The translations under genes were made by a program, and so were the position numbers. Below, one piece after another: positions 46,633 through 59,429 of a stretch of DNA of 64,000 nt; position 1 is the stretch's first letter, and every line of letters starts with the position of its first letter. The notes under the pieces are model-generated. The model had not been told where the DNA came from. It did not search any database and saw nothing but the letters and a program-made list of their open reading frames with translations. The stretch lies in NCBI RefSeq assembly GCF_024652905.1, contig NZ_CP102428.1, positions 12,501 to 76,500 on the forward strand, given 5' to 3'. Source of the DNA: Pseudomonas oryzihabitans. Lineage in GTDB: Bacteria; Pseudomonadota; Gammaproteobacteria; Pseudomonadales; Pseudomonadaceae.

Positions 46633-48093
46633 TCAATCGCCGAGGGCGAGGTCGTCCGTCACGCCGCCACGCCGCAGCAGCTGCTTGCAGCGGGCGGACA
46701 GGTGCAGCACCCGCACCCGCTTGCCGGCCTTGGCATAGCGCTCGTGCAGGGTGCGCAGTGCCGCCACGGCGGAGTAGTCGACGAAACTCAGGTGGCGGCA
46801 GTCCACCACCACCTTCGGCGGATCACCGGCCGGATCGAACTGGTTCAAAAAGGTGGCGGTGGAGGCGAAGAACAGGGTGCCATGCACCTGGTATCTCTTG
46901 CTGCCGTCGGCTTCCAGGTGGCTGTCGGCATAGAGGCGTCGGGCGTGCTGCCAGGCGAAGTTGAGCGCGGCCAGGACGATGCCGCAGAGCACCGCGGTGG
47001 CGAGGTCGGCGAAGACGGTGATCACGGTGACGGCAATGATCATCAGCATGTCGCTGCGCGGTACCCGGTGCAGTACCCGCAGCGAGGCCCAGGCGAAGGT
47101 CTGCTGGGCGACCACGAACATGGTGCCCACCAGTGCCGCCAGCGGAATGCGTTCGATCAGCGGCGAGAGAAACAGCACGAACAGCAGCATCAGCACGCCG
47201 GCGACCACCCCCGACAGGCGGCCGCGGCCGCCCGAGCTCAGGTTGATCATGGTCTGGCCGATCATGGCGCAACCGCCCATGCCGCCGAACAGCCCCGAAG
47301 CCATGTTGGCCGCGCCCAGGGCCACGCACTCGCGATTGGGCAGGCCGCGGCTCTCGGTGATCTCGTCGGTGAGATTCAGCGTCAGCAGGGTCTCCAGCAG
47401 GCCGACCAGGGCCATCAGCACCGCATAGGGCAGGATGATCTGCAGCGTTTCCAGGCTCCAGGGGATGTCGGGCAGCGCCAGGCGCGGCAGGCCGCCGGCG
47501 ATATGGGCCATGTCACCCAGGGTACGGGTGGGCAGGTCGAGGAAATGCACCGCCAGCCCCACGCCGAGGATGGCGGCCAGGGCCGGCGGCACGGCACGGG
47601 TCAGGCGGGGCAGGAGCCAGATGATGGCCATGGTCGCCAGGGTCAAGCCGATCATCAGATACAGCGGGGCGCCGCTGAGCCAGGTGTCGCCCTGCTTGAA
47701 GTGTTCCAGCTGGGCCAGGGCGATGACGATGGCCAGGCCGTTGACGAAGCCCAGCATGACCGGGTGCGGCACCATGCGGATCAGCTTGCCCAGGCGCAGG
47801 AGGCCGAAGGCGATCATCAGCAGGCCGCCCAGCACCACCGTGGCCAGCAGGTACTGCACGCCGTGCTGCACTACCAAGGCGACGATCACCACCGCCATGG
47901 AGCCGGCCGCGCCGGAGATCATGCCGGGCCGGCCGCCGAAGAGGGCGGTGAGGGTACAGATGAAAAAGGCGCCATAGAGTCCCATCAGCGGATTGAGATG
48001 GGCGACCAGGGCAAAGGCGATGCACTCGGGCACCAGGGCGAAGGACGTGGTGAGACCGGCCAGGATGTCGGCACGGGAAGAGACACTTTTCAT
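46633..48093 (-). CDS. SulP family inorganic anion transporter with STAS domain
   Basis: A 486-aa inner-membrane transporter (sulfate, bicarbonate or other anions). It starts MKSVSSRADILAGLTTSFAL, followed by LVPECIAFALVAHLNPLMGL as the SulP signature. About ten membrane segments lead to a C-terminal STAS domain (VVDCRHLSFVDYSAVAALRT). The substrate cannot be told from sequence. ATG at 48093 is the family start. Confidence 0.92.
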   Translation of the reverse strand: MKSVSSRADILAGLTTSFALVPECIAFALVAHLNPLMGLYGAFFICTLTALFGGRPGMISGAAGSMAVVIVALVVQHGVQYLLATVVLGGLLMIAFGLLRLGKLIRMVPHPVMLGFVNGLAIVIALAQLEHFKQGDTWLSGAPLYLMIGLTLATMAIIWLLPRLTRAVPPALAAILGVGLAVHFLDLPTRTLGDMAHIAGGLPRLALPDIPWSLETLQIILPYAVLMALVGLLETLLTLNLTDEITESRGLPNRECVALGAANMASGLFGGMGGCAMIGQTMINLSSGGRGRLSGVVAGVLMLLFVLFLSPLIERIPLAALVGTMFVVAQQTFAWASLRVLHRVPRSDMLMIIAVTVITVFADLATAVLCGIVLAALNFAWQHARRLYADSHLEADGSKRYQVHGTLFFASTATFLNQFDPAGDPPKVVVDCRHLSFVDYSAVAALRTLHERYAKAGKRVRVLHLSARCKQLLRRGGVTDDLALGD

Positions 48094-48518
48094 GGCGTAT
48101 CCAGAACGGGCGATGGTACGGCGGGGCACGATCGCGGATAGACGACGGGGCAGGACGATGCGGGCACACGCCGCAGGGGCGGTTACCGGAGGAGGGGTGG
48201 TGCTATGGCGGCGTCGGCAGGTGCTTGGACATGGTGGAAGGGTCCGAAGGCATCGCGAGGAAAGTTAGCGAGCTTAGCATGACTTTCCGATGCTGCCGAA
48301 TCGCCGGGATCGGTGGCAGATGCCCGCGCTAGAGTGATCTACTTCTCGTTTGGGTGTTTCGGTTGCGCCTAGTGCTGAACCTCTGGAGCGACCACCGGTC
48401 GCAGGCGGGTTGCGCAAAGGGATGCGCAGCGTCCTTGCAGCGATGGCGTCTCCGGGGTCGGCATGATTCCTGGCAGAGGCCCTCGCTGGATCGTCGAGGC
48501 CTAGCAGGAGTCTGTACC
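48094..48518. other. divergent intergenic region
   Basis: A 425-base gap between the divergently transcribed SulP and acyltransferase genes. It must carry both promoters, but no convincing promoter, operator, RNA gene or repeat was recognised apart from the AGGAG ribosome site of the acyltransferase gene near 48506. Short open frames here look like chance. Confidence 0.6.
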
Positions 48519-50582
48519 ATGGAGCTTAACTATCGTCGGGACATCGATGGCCTGCGCGCCATCGCCGTGTTGCTGGTCGTTCTCAATCACGTCGGCTTCA
48601 GCGCCTTTGGTGGCGGCTATATCGGCGTCGATGTCTTCTTTGTCATCTCCGGCTATCTGATCACCCGCAAGACCGCACCGGACCTCGCGCAGGGGCGCTT
48701 CAGCTTCGCCGACTTCTATCTGCGCCGCGTGCGGCGGCTGCTACCGGCCTTCGTGGCCATGGCCGTGGTCACCAGCGTGGCGGCTGCCTGCATCCTGCTG
48801 CCGCGGGATCTCGCCAGCTACAGCAAGAGCCTGATGGCCGCGCTGCTGTCCATCGCCAACGTCTTCTTCTGGCGCGCCAGCAATGGCTATTTCTCGCCCA
48901 CGGCGGATGAGCTGCCGCTGCTGCATACCTGGTCGCTGGCAGTAGAGGAGCAGTACTACCTGTTCTGGCCGGTGCTGCTCCTGCTGGGCTATCGCCTGCT
49001 GGGCGTTCGCCGTTGCGGCCAGGTCGCGGTGTTGCTGGCGCTCGCGGGCCTGGCGCTGTCGGAGTGGGCCGCACGGGCGCAACCCAATGCCGCCTACTAT
49101 CTGCTGCATGCCCGCGCCTTCGAACTGCTGGTGGGCAGCCTGCTGGCGCTGTACTGGGAGCGCCTGCCGCGCGCCAGCGCCGGGCAGGCCAGGGTGCTTG
49201 GGCTGGTGGCCTTGGCGCTGATCCTGGTACCGGCCTTCACCCTCGATCATCACAGTCGCTTCCCAGGGGTGAATGCCCTCTGGCCCTGCCTGGGCGCTGC
49301 TCTGCTGATCTGGACCGGAGAAAACGGTCGGGGCCCGGCGCGCTGGCTGCTGGCCCAACGGCCCCTGGTGTTCATTGGCCTGATCTCCTATTCGCTGTAT
49401 CTCTGGCACTGGCCGCTGATGGCCTTCACGAACTACATAGAAGTGCCCAAGGAGCTGGGGCTGCAACTGGCCCTGGTGGCGGCCTCGGTGGTGCTGGGCG
49501 CACTGTCGTGGCGCTTCGTCGAGCAACCCTTCCGCGGTCGGCCGCGCCATTTGCCACGACTGATCTTCGCTGGCCTCTATGCCGCGCCGCTGCTGGTGGG
49601 TGCGCTGGCGGTCGGGCTGACGCTCAAGTTCCAGGGTTTTCCGCAGCGTTACGACGCCAACACCGCCGCCATGGTCGAGGCGCTGGACAGCACCTTCGCC
49701 AAGGCACGGGGCAGCTGCTTCATCGAGGAGTTCGGCACCATGGCGACCCAGTGGTCGCCGGACCGCTGCCGCCTGGGCGCCGTCGACCGGCCACGGGCGG
49801 AGGTGCTGCTGGTGGGCGATAGCCACGCCGCCGCCAGCACCGGCATGCTCGATGTCCTGCTCAAGGACGCCGGCCTGCGCGGCTATGACATGACCCGCAG
49901 TGGCACCCTCTACCTGCCCGGTCTCGACGACGTCCACATCACCCGCCCGGGCAATCGCCTGGATCCGTCGATCCAGCTCACCGCACCGGTGGTGACCCAG
50001 GCCATCCGTACCGGCGGCTATCGCTATGTGGTGCTGGGCGGACGCTGGCCGATGTACCTGGAAGGCATGAGCGAAGCGGGCCTTTCGGCCTACAACGTGC
50101 TGCAGCGCCCGGGGGGCGGCGCGACGCCCGCCGAGCTGTTGCGGGAGGGCCTGGACAACGCCCTGCGCATCATCGTCCAGAGCGGCGCCACCCCGGTGAT
50201 CCTGGCCGGCATCCCCGAGATCGGTGCCGGGCGCGACACCTGTCAGGTCAAGAACCGGCTGTTCCACACCGCCAACGACTGTTCCGTCGAATTGGGCGAC
50301 GTGGCGCGGCGCCAGGAACCCTTCACCCTGATCCTCGACGACCTCAAGCAGCGCTACCCGCAGCTGCTGACCCTGGATCCCAAGGCCGTCACCTGCGATG
50401 CCCAGCGCTGCCATTCGGCACTCGACGGCACGCCGCTGTACCAGGATGGCAACCACCTAAACGTCAGGGGTTCACGGCTGATCGGCGAACGACTGGTGGC
50501 GCGGGGCGACAATCCGCTGCAGGTGGAAGGGGCGACGACCGAGCTGGATGCTCAGGCCATTCGTCAGGTCGCATCGGACTAG
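48519..50582 (+). CDS. OafA/YrhL-type acyltransferase with C-terminal SGNH domain
   Basis: A 687-aa integral membrane O-acyltransferase that moves acyl groups across the inner membrane onto surface glycans such as LPS O-antigen or peptidoglycan. The N-terminal acyltransferase-3 domain starts YRRDIDGLRAIAVLLVVLNH and has about ten membrane helices, with GVDVFFVISGYLI and HTWSLAVEEQYYLFWPV. The periplasmic SGNH domain has the Ser motif VGDSHAA and the Asp/His motif DGNHLNVRG. An AGGAG precedes ATG 48519. No other glycan genes are nearby. Confidence 0.93.
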   Translation: MELNYRRDIDGLRAIAVLLVVLNHVGFSAFGGGYIGVDVFFVISGYLITRKTAPDLAQGRFSFADFYLRRVRRLLPAFVAMAVVTSVAAACILLPRDLASYSKSLMAALLSIANVFFWRASNGYFSPTADELPLLHTWSLAVEEQYYLFWPVLLLLGYRLLGVRRCGQVAVLLALAGLALSEWAARAQPNAAYYLLHARAFELLVGSLLALYWERLPRASAGQARVLGLVALALILVPAFTLDHHSRFPGVNALWPCLGAALLIWTGENGRGPARWLLAQRPLVFIGLISYSLYLWHWPLMAFTNYIEVPKELGLQLALVAASVVLGALSWRFVEQPFRGRPRHLPRLIFAGLYAAPLLVGALAVGLTLKFQGFPQRYDANTAAMVEALDSTFAKARGSCFIEEFGTMATQWSPDRCRLGAVDRPRAEVLLVGDSHAAASTGMLDVLLKDAGLRGYDMTRSGTLYLPGLDDVHITRPGNRLDPSIQLTAPVVTQAIRTGGYRYVVLGGRWPMYLEGMSEAGLSAYNVLQRPGGGATPAELLREGLDNALRIIVQSGATPVILAGIPEIGAGRDTCQVKNRLFHTANDCSVELGDVARRQEPFTLILDDLKQRYPQLLTLDPKAVTCDAQRCHSALDGTPLYQDGNHLNVRGSRLIGERLVARGDNPLQVEGATTELDAQAIRQVASD

Positions 50583-50663
50583 AGGAGGGAAGGCCGACTT
50601 CCATTGATCGGCGACAAGGGCGAAGCGCTCGATAAGCCAAACGATTGGGTTACTCTTGCCTCA

Positions 50664-50686
50664 GGGCCTGGCTATGCACCAGGCCC
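50664..50686 (+). promoter_or_regulatory. leader hairpin before fdnG
   Basis: Perfect 8-bp stem GGGCCTGG (50664-50671) / CCAGGCCC (50679-50686), 9 bases before the GAGGA ribosome site of fdnG. It may stabilise the mRNA or modulate translation. Confidence 0.4.
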
Positions 50687-50709
50687 AGCCTGAACGAGGA
50701 CAAGAAAAC

Positions 50710-53700
50710 GTGGATATGAACCGTCGGCAATTCTTCAAGGTCGCTGGAGTCGGCCTTGCGGGATCCAGCCTGGCGGCGTTAGGCATGGCTCCCACAGCCG
50801 CCTTTGCCGACCAGGTGCGCCATTTCAAATTGGCGCACACCGTGGAAACCCGCAACACCTGTCCCTACTGCTCGGTCGGCTGCGGCCTGATCATGTACAG
50901 TATGGGTGACCGGGCCAAGAACGTGGCCCAGAACATCATTCACATCGAGGGCGACGCCGACCATCCGGTCAACCGTGGCACCCTCTGCCCCAAAGGCGCC
51001 GGGCTGCTGGATTTCATCCACAGCCCCAATCGCCTCAAGTATCCCGAGCTGCGCAAGCCTGGCAGCAACGAGTGGACCCGCATCAGCTGGGACGAGGCGC
51101 TTGACCGCATCGCCACCCTGATGAAGGAAGACCGCGATGCCAACTTCATCGCCACCAACGACAAGGGCCAGACGGTCAATCGCTGGCTGACCACGGGCTT
51201 CCTGGCCGCCTCGGCGTCCTCCAATGAAACCGGTTATTTGACGCACAAGATCGCGCGGAATCTGGGCCTGTTGGCCTTCGATAACCAAGCGCGCGTCTGA
51301 CACGGCCCGACGGTGGCAGGTCTTGCCCCGACGTTTGGCCGTGGCGCCATGACAAATCACTGGAGCGACATCAAGAACGCTAACCTCGTCTTGATCATGG
51401 GCGGCAATGCCGCTGAAGCGCACCCGTGTGGTTTCAAGTGGGTCACCGAGGCCAAGGCGCACAACAACGCCCGGCTGATCGTGGTCGATCCGCGCTATAC
51501 CCGTTCTGCCTCGGTTGCGGACTACTACGCCCCCATCCGGACCGGCAGTGACATTGCCTTCCTGGGCGGGTTGATCAATTACCTGATCACCCACGACAAG
51601 ATCCAGCACGAATACGTCCGTAACTACACCGACGTAGGCTTTATCGTGAAGGAAGGCTTCTCCTTCGAAGACGGCCTGTATACCGGGTACGACGCTGAAA
51701 AACGTACCTATACCGACAAGACTCAATGGGGCTACGAGATCGGCGACGACGGCTTCGTCAAGATCGATGCAACGCTAGAGCACCCGCGTTGCGTCTTCCA
51801 GTTGATGAAGCAGCACTACAGCCGCTACACCCTGGAAGTGGCCAGTCAGGTATGTGGTACGCCCGTTGAGGCGATCCAGAAGGTCTGGGCCGAGATTGCC
51901 GAGACGTCGGCGCCCGGTCGCACGATGACCATCCTCTATGCCCTAGGTTGGACTCAGCACTCCATTGGCGCCCAGATCATTCGTGCCGGCGCCATGGTGC
52001 AGCTGCTGCTTGGCAACATCGGTATGCCCGGTGGCGGGATGAACGCCCTGCGCGGTCACTCCAACATCCAAGGCCTTACCGACCTGGGTCTCCTGTCGAT
52101 CCAGCTGCCGGGCTACCTGACCATCGGCGCCGACGGCGAGCAGGACTACCACGCCTTCATCGACCGACGCGCCAGCAAGCCGCTGCGCCCGGGACAGATG
52201 AGCTACTGGCAGAACTACGGCAAGTTTCACGTCAGCCTGATGAAGGCCTGGTACGGCGACAATGCCACCAAGGATAACGACTGGTGCTACCACTGGTTGC
52301 CCAAGGTCGATGTCACGGGTGCTGGCTACGATGTGCTGCGCTACTTCGACATGATGGACAAGGGTCAGGTCAACGGCTATTTCTGCCAGGGTTTCAACCC
52401 CATCGCCGCCTTCCCCAACAAGGCCAAGGTGATGCGCGGGCTGTCCAAGCTCAAGTGGCTGGTGATCATGGATCCGCTGGCTACCGAGACCTCCGAGTTC
52501 TGGCGCAACCACGGCGATCACAATGATGTGAATACCGCGGAAATCCAGACCGAGGTGTTCCGCCTGCCCACCACCTGCTTCGCCGAGGAAGACGGCTCCC
52601 TGGTGAACTCCAGTCGCTGGCTGCAGTGGCACTTCAAGGGTGCCGAAGCGCCTGCCGAGGGCCGAAGCGACATCGTCATCATGTCCGAACTGTTCCTCAG
52701 GTTGCGCGAGGCCTATCGCCAGGACGGCGGTGCCTTTCCTGATCCGATCCTGGGCCTTTCCTGGCCCTATGCCAAACCAGGAGAGCCTTCGGCGGAGGAG
52801 TTGGCCAAGGAGTTCAACGGCTACGCTGTGACCGACGTGCTCGATGCCAAGGGCGCCGTTTCGGCCAAGGCCGGCCAGCAACTTGCCGGTTTCGGCCAGT
52901 TGATGGACGACGGCAGCACCGCCTCGGGCTGCTGGATCTATTGCGGCGCCTGGACCGAGCAGGGCAACCAGATGGCGCGGCGCGACAACAGCGATCCGTT
53001 CCATATGGGGCAGACCCTGGGCTGGGCCTGGTCGTGGCCGAACAACCGCCGCATCCTCTACAACCGTGCCTCCTCGGATCTTAGCGGCAAGCCGTGGGAC
53101 CCGAGCAAGAAGCTGGTCTGGTGGAACGACAAGGCGCAGAAGTGGGGCGGTACCGACGTGCCGGACTTCAAGATCGACGGCAAGCCTGGCGACGGGATGA
53201 GTCCGTTCATCATGAACCCGGAAGGGGTAGCGCGCTTCTTCTCGCTGGACAAGATGGCCGAGGGACCCTTCCCGGAGCACTACGAGCCGTTCGAAACGCC
53301 CATCGGCGTCAACCCGCTGCACCCCAACAACCGCAAGGCGCTGAACAGCCCGGCGGCGCGGGTGCTCAAGGACGACTGGGCGGACTTCGGCGATCGCAAG
53401 GACTTCCCCTATGCGGCCACCACCTACCGCCTGACCGAGCACTTCCACTACTGGAGCAAGCACTGCCGCCTCAACGCCATCATCCAGCCCGAGCAGTTCG
53501 TCGAGATCGGCGAGGTGCTGGCCAAGCAGAAGGGCATCGCCGCGGGTGATCTCGTACGCGTCAGCTCCAAGCGCGGCCACATCGTCTGCAAGGCGGTGGT
53601 GACCAAGCGGATCCGTCCGCTGCAGGTCAATGGCGAAACGGTGCACCATGTCGGCATCCCCATCCACTGGGGCTTCTCCGGCGTGGCGCGGATGGGTTAC

Positions 53701-53790
53701 CTGGCCAATACCCTGACTCCCTTCGTGGGTGACGGGAACACCCAGACGCCCGAGTTCAAGTCGTTCCTGGTCAACGTGGAGAAAGCGTGA
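50710..53790 (+). CDS. fdnG: formate dehydrogenase-N alpha subunit, selenocysteine-containing
   Basis: A 1026-residue periplasmic molybdenum enzyme that oxidises formate to CO2. The in-frame TGA at 51298-51300 encodes selenocysteine 197: the frame continues unbroken, and the flanks NQARV-Sec-HGPTVAG match E. coli FdnG. The N-terminal Tat motif is [10 protein letters not shown], followed by a [4Fe-4S] site (CPYCSVGCG) and the bis-MGD domains. The GTG start at 50710 is preferred because GAGGA (50696-50700) is 9 bases upstream; ATG at 50716 is the alternative. Ordinary gene callers would split this into two genes or call a pseudogene. It is first in fdnG-fdxH-fdnI-fdhE. Confidence 0.96.
51298..51341 (+). 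promoter_or_regulatory. bacterial SECIS element in fdnG
   Basis: Directly after the TGA, the mRNA can form a lower stem CGGCC (51303-51307) / GGCCG (51337-51341) and an apical stem GGCA (51315-51318) / TGCC (51324-51327) with loop GGTCT. The GGUCU loop is the SelB-recognition sequence of E. coli formate dehydrogenase SECIS hairpins. Confidence 0.85.
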
Positions 53791-54749
53791 TGGCAAGCCA
53801 AGATATCTACGCCCGCTCCGCGACGACTACGGCTTATCCGTCCGTGCGCAATCAGGCGGAAGTGGCCAAGCTGATCGATGTGTCCAAGTGCATCGGCTGT
53901 AAGGCCTGCCAGGTCGCCTGCTCGGAATGGAACGAGCTGCGCGACGAGGTGGGCCATACCCACGGCACCTACGACAACCCGGCGGATCTCACCGCGGACT
54001 CCTGGACGCTGATGCGTTTCACCGAGCACGAGGACGAGGCCGGCAAGCTGGAGTGGCTGATCCGCAAGGACGGCTGCATGCACTGCGCCGAGCCGGGCTG
54101 CCTGAAGGCCTGTCCGAGTCCGGGGGCCATCGTCAAGTACGCCAACGGCATCGTCGACTTCAACCAGGACCACTGCATCGGGTGCGGCTACTGCATCGCC
54201 GGTTGCCCCTTCGACATCCCGAGGATCTCGAAGAAGGACAACAAGGCCTACAAGTGCTCGCTGTGTTCGGACCGGGTCGGGGTCGGCCTGGAGCCCGCCT
54301 GCGTCAAGACCTGCCCGACCGGCGCCATCGTGTTCGGCACCAAGGACGAGATGAAGGAGCACGCCGCCGAGCGCATCGTCGATCTCAAGAGCCGCGGCTA
54401 CGAGAACGCCGGTCTGTACGACCCGGTGGGGGTAGGGGGCACCCACGTCATGTACGTGCTGCACCATGCCGACCAGCCGCAGCTGTACAACCACCTGCCC
54501 AAGGATCCGACCATCAGCCCCACCGTGGGGCTGTGGAAGGGCTTCACCAAACCCCTGGCGCTGTTCGCCATGGGCGCGGCGGTGCTGGCCGGTTTCTTCC
54601 ACTACGTGCGCGTCGGTCCCAACCGGACCGATGACGACGACGAAGTGGTCGAGGCGCCGCCCCGTCACGAGGGCGATGCGCCCAAGGGCGAGGTCAAGCA
54701 GCTGAGTCCGTCCGTGCAGATCTTCGATCCGCACGACAAGCAGCCCTAG
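53790..54749 (+). CDS. fdxH: formate dehydrogenase-N iron-sulfur (beta) subunit
   Basis: A 319-aa electron-transfer subunit. It has four ferredoxin-type Cys clusters ([35 protein letters not shown], and CSLC with CVKTC) for four [4Fe-4S] centres, and a C-terminal membrane anchor ([18 protein letters not shown]). It passes electrons from FdnG to the cytochrome subunit. The ATG overlaps the fdnG stop by one base; a GTG directly before it is also in frame. Confidence 0.95.
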   Translation: MASQDIYARSATTTAYPSVRNQAEVAKLIDVSKCIGCKACQVACSEWNELRDEVGHTHGTYDNPADLTADSWTLMRFTEHEDEAGKLEWLIRKDGCMHCAEPGCLKACPSPGAIVKYANGIVDFNQDHCIGCGYCIAGCPFDIPRISKKDNKAYKCSLCSDRVGVGLEPACVKTCPTGAIVFGTKDEMKEHAAERIVDLKSRGYENAGLYDPVGVGGTHVMYVLHHADQPQLYNHLPKDPTISPTVGLWKGFTKPLALFAMGAAVLAGFFHYVRVGPNRTDDDDEVVEAPPRHEGDAPKGEVKQLSPSVQIFDPHDKQP

Positions 54750-54756
54750 CAGGGGT

Positions 54757-54780
54757 ACGCCCCCGGTTAGCCGGGGGCGT
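54757..54780 (+). other. intercistronic hairpin between fdxH and fdnI
   Basis: Perfect 10-bp stem ACGCCCCCGG (54757-54766) / CCGGGGGCGT (54771-54780) with a TTAG loop and no T run, just before the GGGAGA ribosome site of fdnI. It is probably an mRNA-stability or partial-attenuation structure, since fdnI must be co-expressed. Confidence 0.6.
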
Positions 54781-54794
54781 CCTGGGAGATCGAG

Positions 54795-55418
54795 ATGAAA
54801 CCTGAAATCCAGCGTTACAACGCCAACGAGCGAACCAACCACTGGATCGTGGCGATCCTGTTCTTCATGGCCGGGCTGTCGGGACTGGCGCTGTTCCACC
54901 CCGCGCTGTTTCCGTTGTCGAGCCTGTTCGGCGGCGGCACCTGGACGCGCATCCTGCATCCCTTCATGGGTGTGGCGATGTTCCTGTTCTTCGCCTTCCT
55001 GGTGATCCGCTTCTGGCGGCACAACAAGATCGGCCGCGAAGACGCCCAGTGGCTCAAGCAGATCAACGACGTACTGAACAACCGCGAGGAGAAGCTGCCG
55101 CCGATCGACAAGTACAACCCCGGGCAGAAGATCCTGTTCTGGGTGCTGCTGGCCTGCATGCTGATCCTGCTGGTCAGCGGCGTGGTCATCTGGCGGCAGT
55201 ACTTCGCCCACCTGTTCCCCATCCCGGTGATCCGCTTGGGCGCCCTGGCCCATGCCGTCGCTGCCTTCGTGCTGGTGCTGTCGATCATCGTGCACATCTA
55301 TGCGGGGATCTGGATCAAGGGCTCGGTGACCGCGATGATGACCGGTTGGGTCAGTCGCGCCTGGGCCAAGAAGCACCATTCGCTGTGGTACGAGAAGGTC
55401 ACCCGCGAGAAGAAGTAA
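54795..55418 (+). CDS. fdnI: formate dehydrogenase-N cytochrome b556 (gamma) subunit
   Basis: A 207-aa inner-membrane diheme cytochrome b that transfers electrons to quinone. It has four membrane helices and haem-ligand His residues in RTNHWIVAILFF, RILHPFMGVAMFL and LSIIVHIYAGIWIKG. It lies 45 bases after fdxH. Confidence 0.95.
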   Translation: MKPEIQRYNANERTNHWIVAILFFMAGLSGLALFHPALFPLSSLFGGGTWTRILHPFMGVAMFLFFAFLVIRFWRHNKIGREDAQWLKQINDVLNNREEKLPPIDKYNPGQKILFWVLLACMLILLVSGVVIWRQYFAHLFPIPVIRLGALAHAVAAFVLVLSIIVHIYAGIWIKGSVTAMMTGWVSRAWAKKHHSLWYEKVTREKK

Positions 55419-55425
55419 GGCTGTT

Positions 55426-55456
55426 GTTGGGCTTCGCTGCGCTCAACCCAACCTAC
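55426..55456 (-). repeat. family A palindromic repeat, copy 6
   Basis: GTTGGGCTTCGCTGCGCTCA followed by ACCCAACCTAC, immediately after the fdnI stop and before fdhE. It is nearly the exact inverse of copy 5 at 25836-25866. Confidence 0.7.
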
Positions 55457-55497
55457 GGATCGGGTGCGCGGGATTTCTCCTGCGCACCGATCTGACT

Positions 55498-55530
55498 CCC
55501 TCTCCCTCCGGGAGAGGGTTGGGGTGAGGG
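55498..55530 (-). repeat. family B palindromic repeat, copy 2
   Basis: CCCTCTCCCTCCGGGAGAGG followed by GTTGGGGTGAGGG, inverted relative to the copy at 3283-3316. It lies in the fdnI-fdhE gap beside family A copy 6, as the two families also do near 3.3-3.5 kb. Confidence 0.65.
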
Positions 55531-55606
55531 CAGCGGAGTCCGACATCCAAACCCGCCCGCTATCCTGAATCCTCCATCTTCCACCGTTTTCCTAAGGAGC
55601 CCTGCC

Positions 55607-56524
55607 ATGGCAGGCCAGATCCTCGAGCCCGGCGAAATCGAAGCCGCGGCCGTCAATCCCGATTTCATCCTGCTGCCTGGTGGCGAGCTGTTCGGCTATC
55701 GCGCCGACCGCCTGCGGCTGCTGGCCACCGACAATGCGCTGAGTGACTACCTGGTGCTGATGGCCGACCTGTGCGAAGCCCAGCAAGGGGTCTTCGACCA
55801 GCTCGCGCCCCTGCCACTGGACGAGGCCCGCAGCGCCCAGAGTCTGCAGCACGGCCTACCGCCGCTGGGCTACGACACCCTGGTCCGCGAAGGCGACTGG
55901 TTGCCCGCGCTGGATGCACTGCTGGAGACCCTCAAGCTTGCGCAGGCGCCAGTGCAGGCCGCCCTGGAGGAACTGCGCCAGGCCGATGCCGGCCAGCGCA
56001 AGGCCTGGGCCATCGCCCTGCTGGCCGGCAGCTATGAGCTGGTGCCCGCCGGCGTGGTGCCCTTTTTGGGCGCCGCCCTGCAGGTAGCCTGGACCCACTG
56101 GCTGCAGCGCAGTGACTTCAGCGCCCTGCGCGAACAGGGCAGCCAGACCCTCTGCCCGTGCTGCGGCGCGCCGCCCATGGCCGGCATCATCCATCACCTG
56201 GGTAAGGCCAATGGCCTGAGGTATCTCACCTGCTCGCTGTGCGCCTGCGAGTGGCACTTCGTGCGGGTCAAGTGCAGCCACTGCGAGACCGGCAAGGGCC
56301 TGGGCTACTACTCCCTGAGCACCGACGACGCCAACGCCCAGAAAGCACCGCTACGCGCCGAGACCTGCGCCCACTGCAAGACCTACCTCAAGCACCTCTA
56401 TCGCGACCACGACACCCGCAGCGAACCCCTGTCCGCCGATCTCGCCAGCCTGGCGCTGGACGTGCGCCTGGCGGAAGAGGGCTACGAGCGTCACGCGCCC
56501 AACCTGCTGTTCGCCCCGGGCTAG
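55607..56524 (+). CDS. fdhE: formate dehydrogenase accessory protein FdhE
   Basis: A 305-aa cytoplasmic maturation factor needed for active FDH-N/O. It binds the Tat-targeted alpha subunit and iron through Cys pairs, visible as CPCC, CSLCACEW, CSHC and CAHC in the C-terminal half. The N-terminal region (ILEPGEIEAAAVNPDFILLP) is typical. It is separated from fdnI by two repeats. In P. aeruginosa selAB follow fdhE; here katG follows. Confidence 0.95.
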   Translation: MAGQILEPGEIEAAAVNPDFILLPGGELFGYRADRLRLLATDNALSDYLVLMADLCEAQQGVFDQLAPLPLDEARSAQSLQHGLPPLGYDTLVREGDWLPALDALLETLKLAQAPVQAALEELRQADAGQRKAWAIALLAGSYELVPAGVVPFLGAALQVAWTHWLQRSDFSALREQGSQTLCPCCGAPPMAGIIHHLGKANGLRYLTCSLCACEWHFVRVKCSHCETGKGLGYYSLSTDDANAQKAPLRAETCAHCKTYLKHLYRDHDTRSEPLSADLASLALDVRLAEEGYERHAPNLLFAPG

Positions 56525-59279
<2,755 letters not shown>

Positions 59280-59296
59280 TCGCCAAGCGGTAACTG

Positions 59297-59325
59297 AAAA
59301 CGCCTCCTCCGGGAGGCGTTTTTTT
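59297..59325 (+). terminator. terminator after katG
   Basis: Stem AACGCCTCC (59299-59307) / GGAGGCGTT (59312-59320), loop TCCG, then a run of seven T. It ends 46 bases after the katG stop. Confidence 0.9.
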
Positions 59326-59429
59326 GGGGCCGTGCAACCGAACCTCCATTCATCGCCGATCAATGGAAGGCCAGTTGAAAGGCTCATCTTAGAGGTGCTC
59401 AGGCTTCGGGGTCGCCAAGTCAGGCCAGC

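Noticed and set aside
46453-48141. Gln/His-rich open frame opposite usp and sulP
   Set aside because: The composition is what the complement of transporter codons produces, and the SulP and Usp proteins on the other strand are unambiguous.
51298-51300. Premature stop making fdnG a pseudogene
   Set aside because: The reading frame, flanking residues and GGUCU hairpin all fit selenocysteine insertion as in E. coli formate dehydrogenases.
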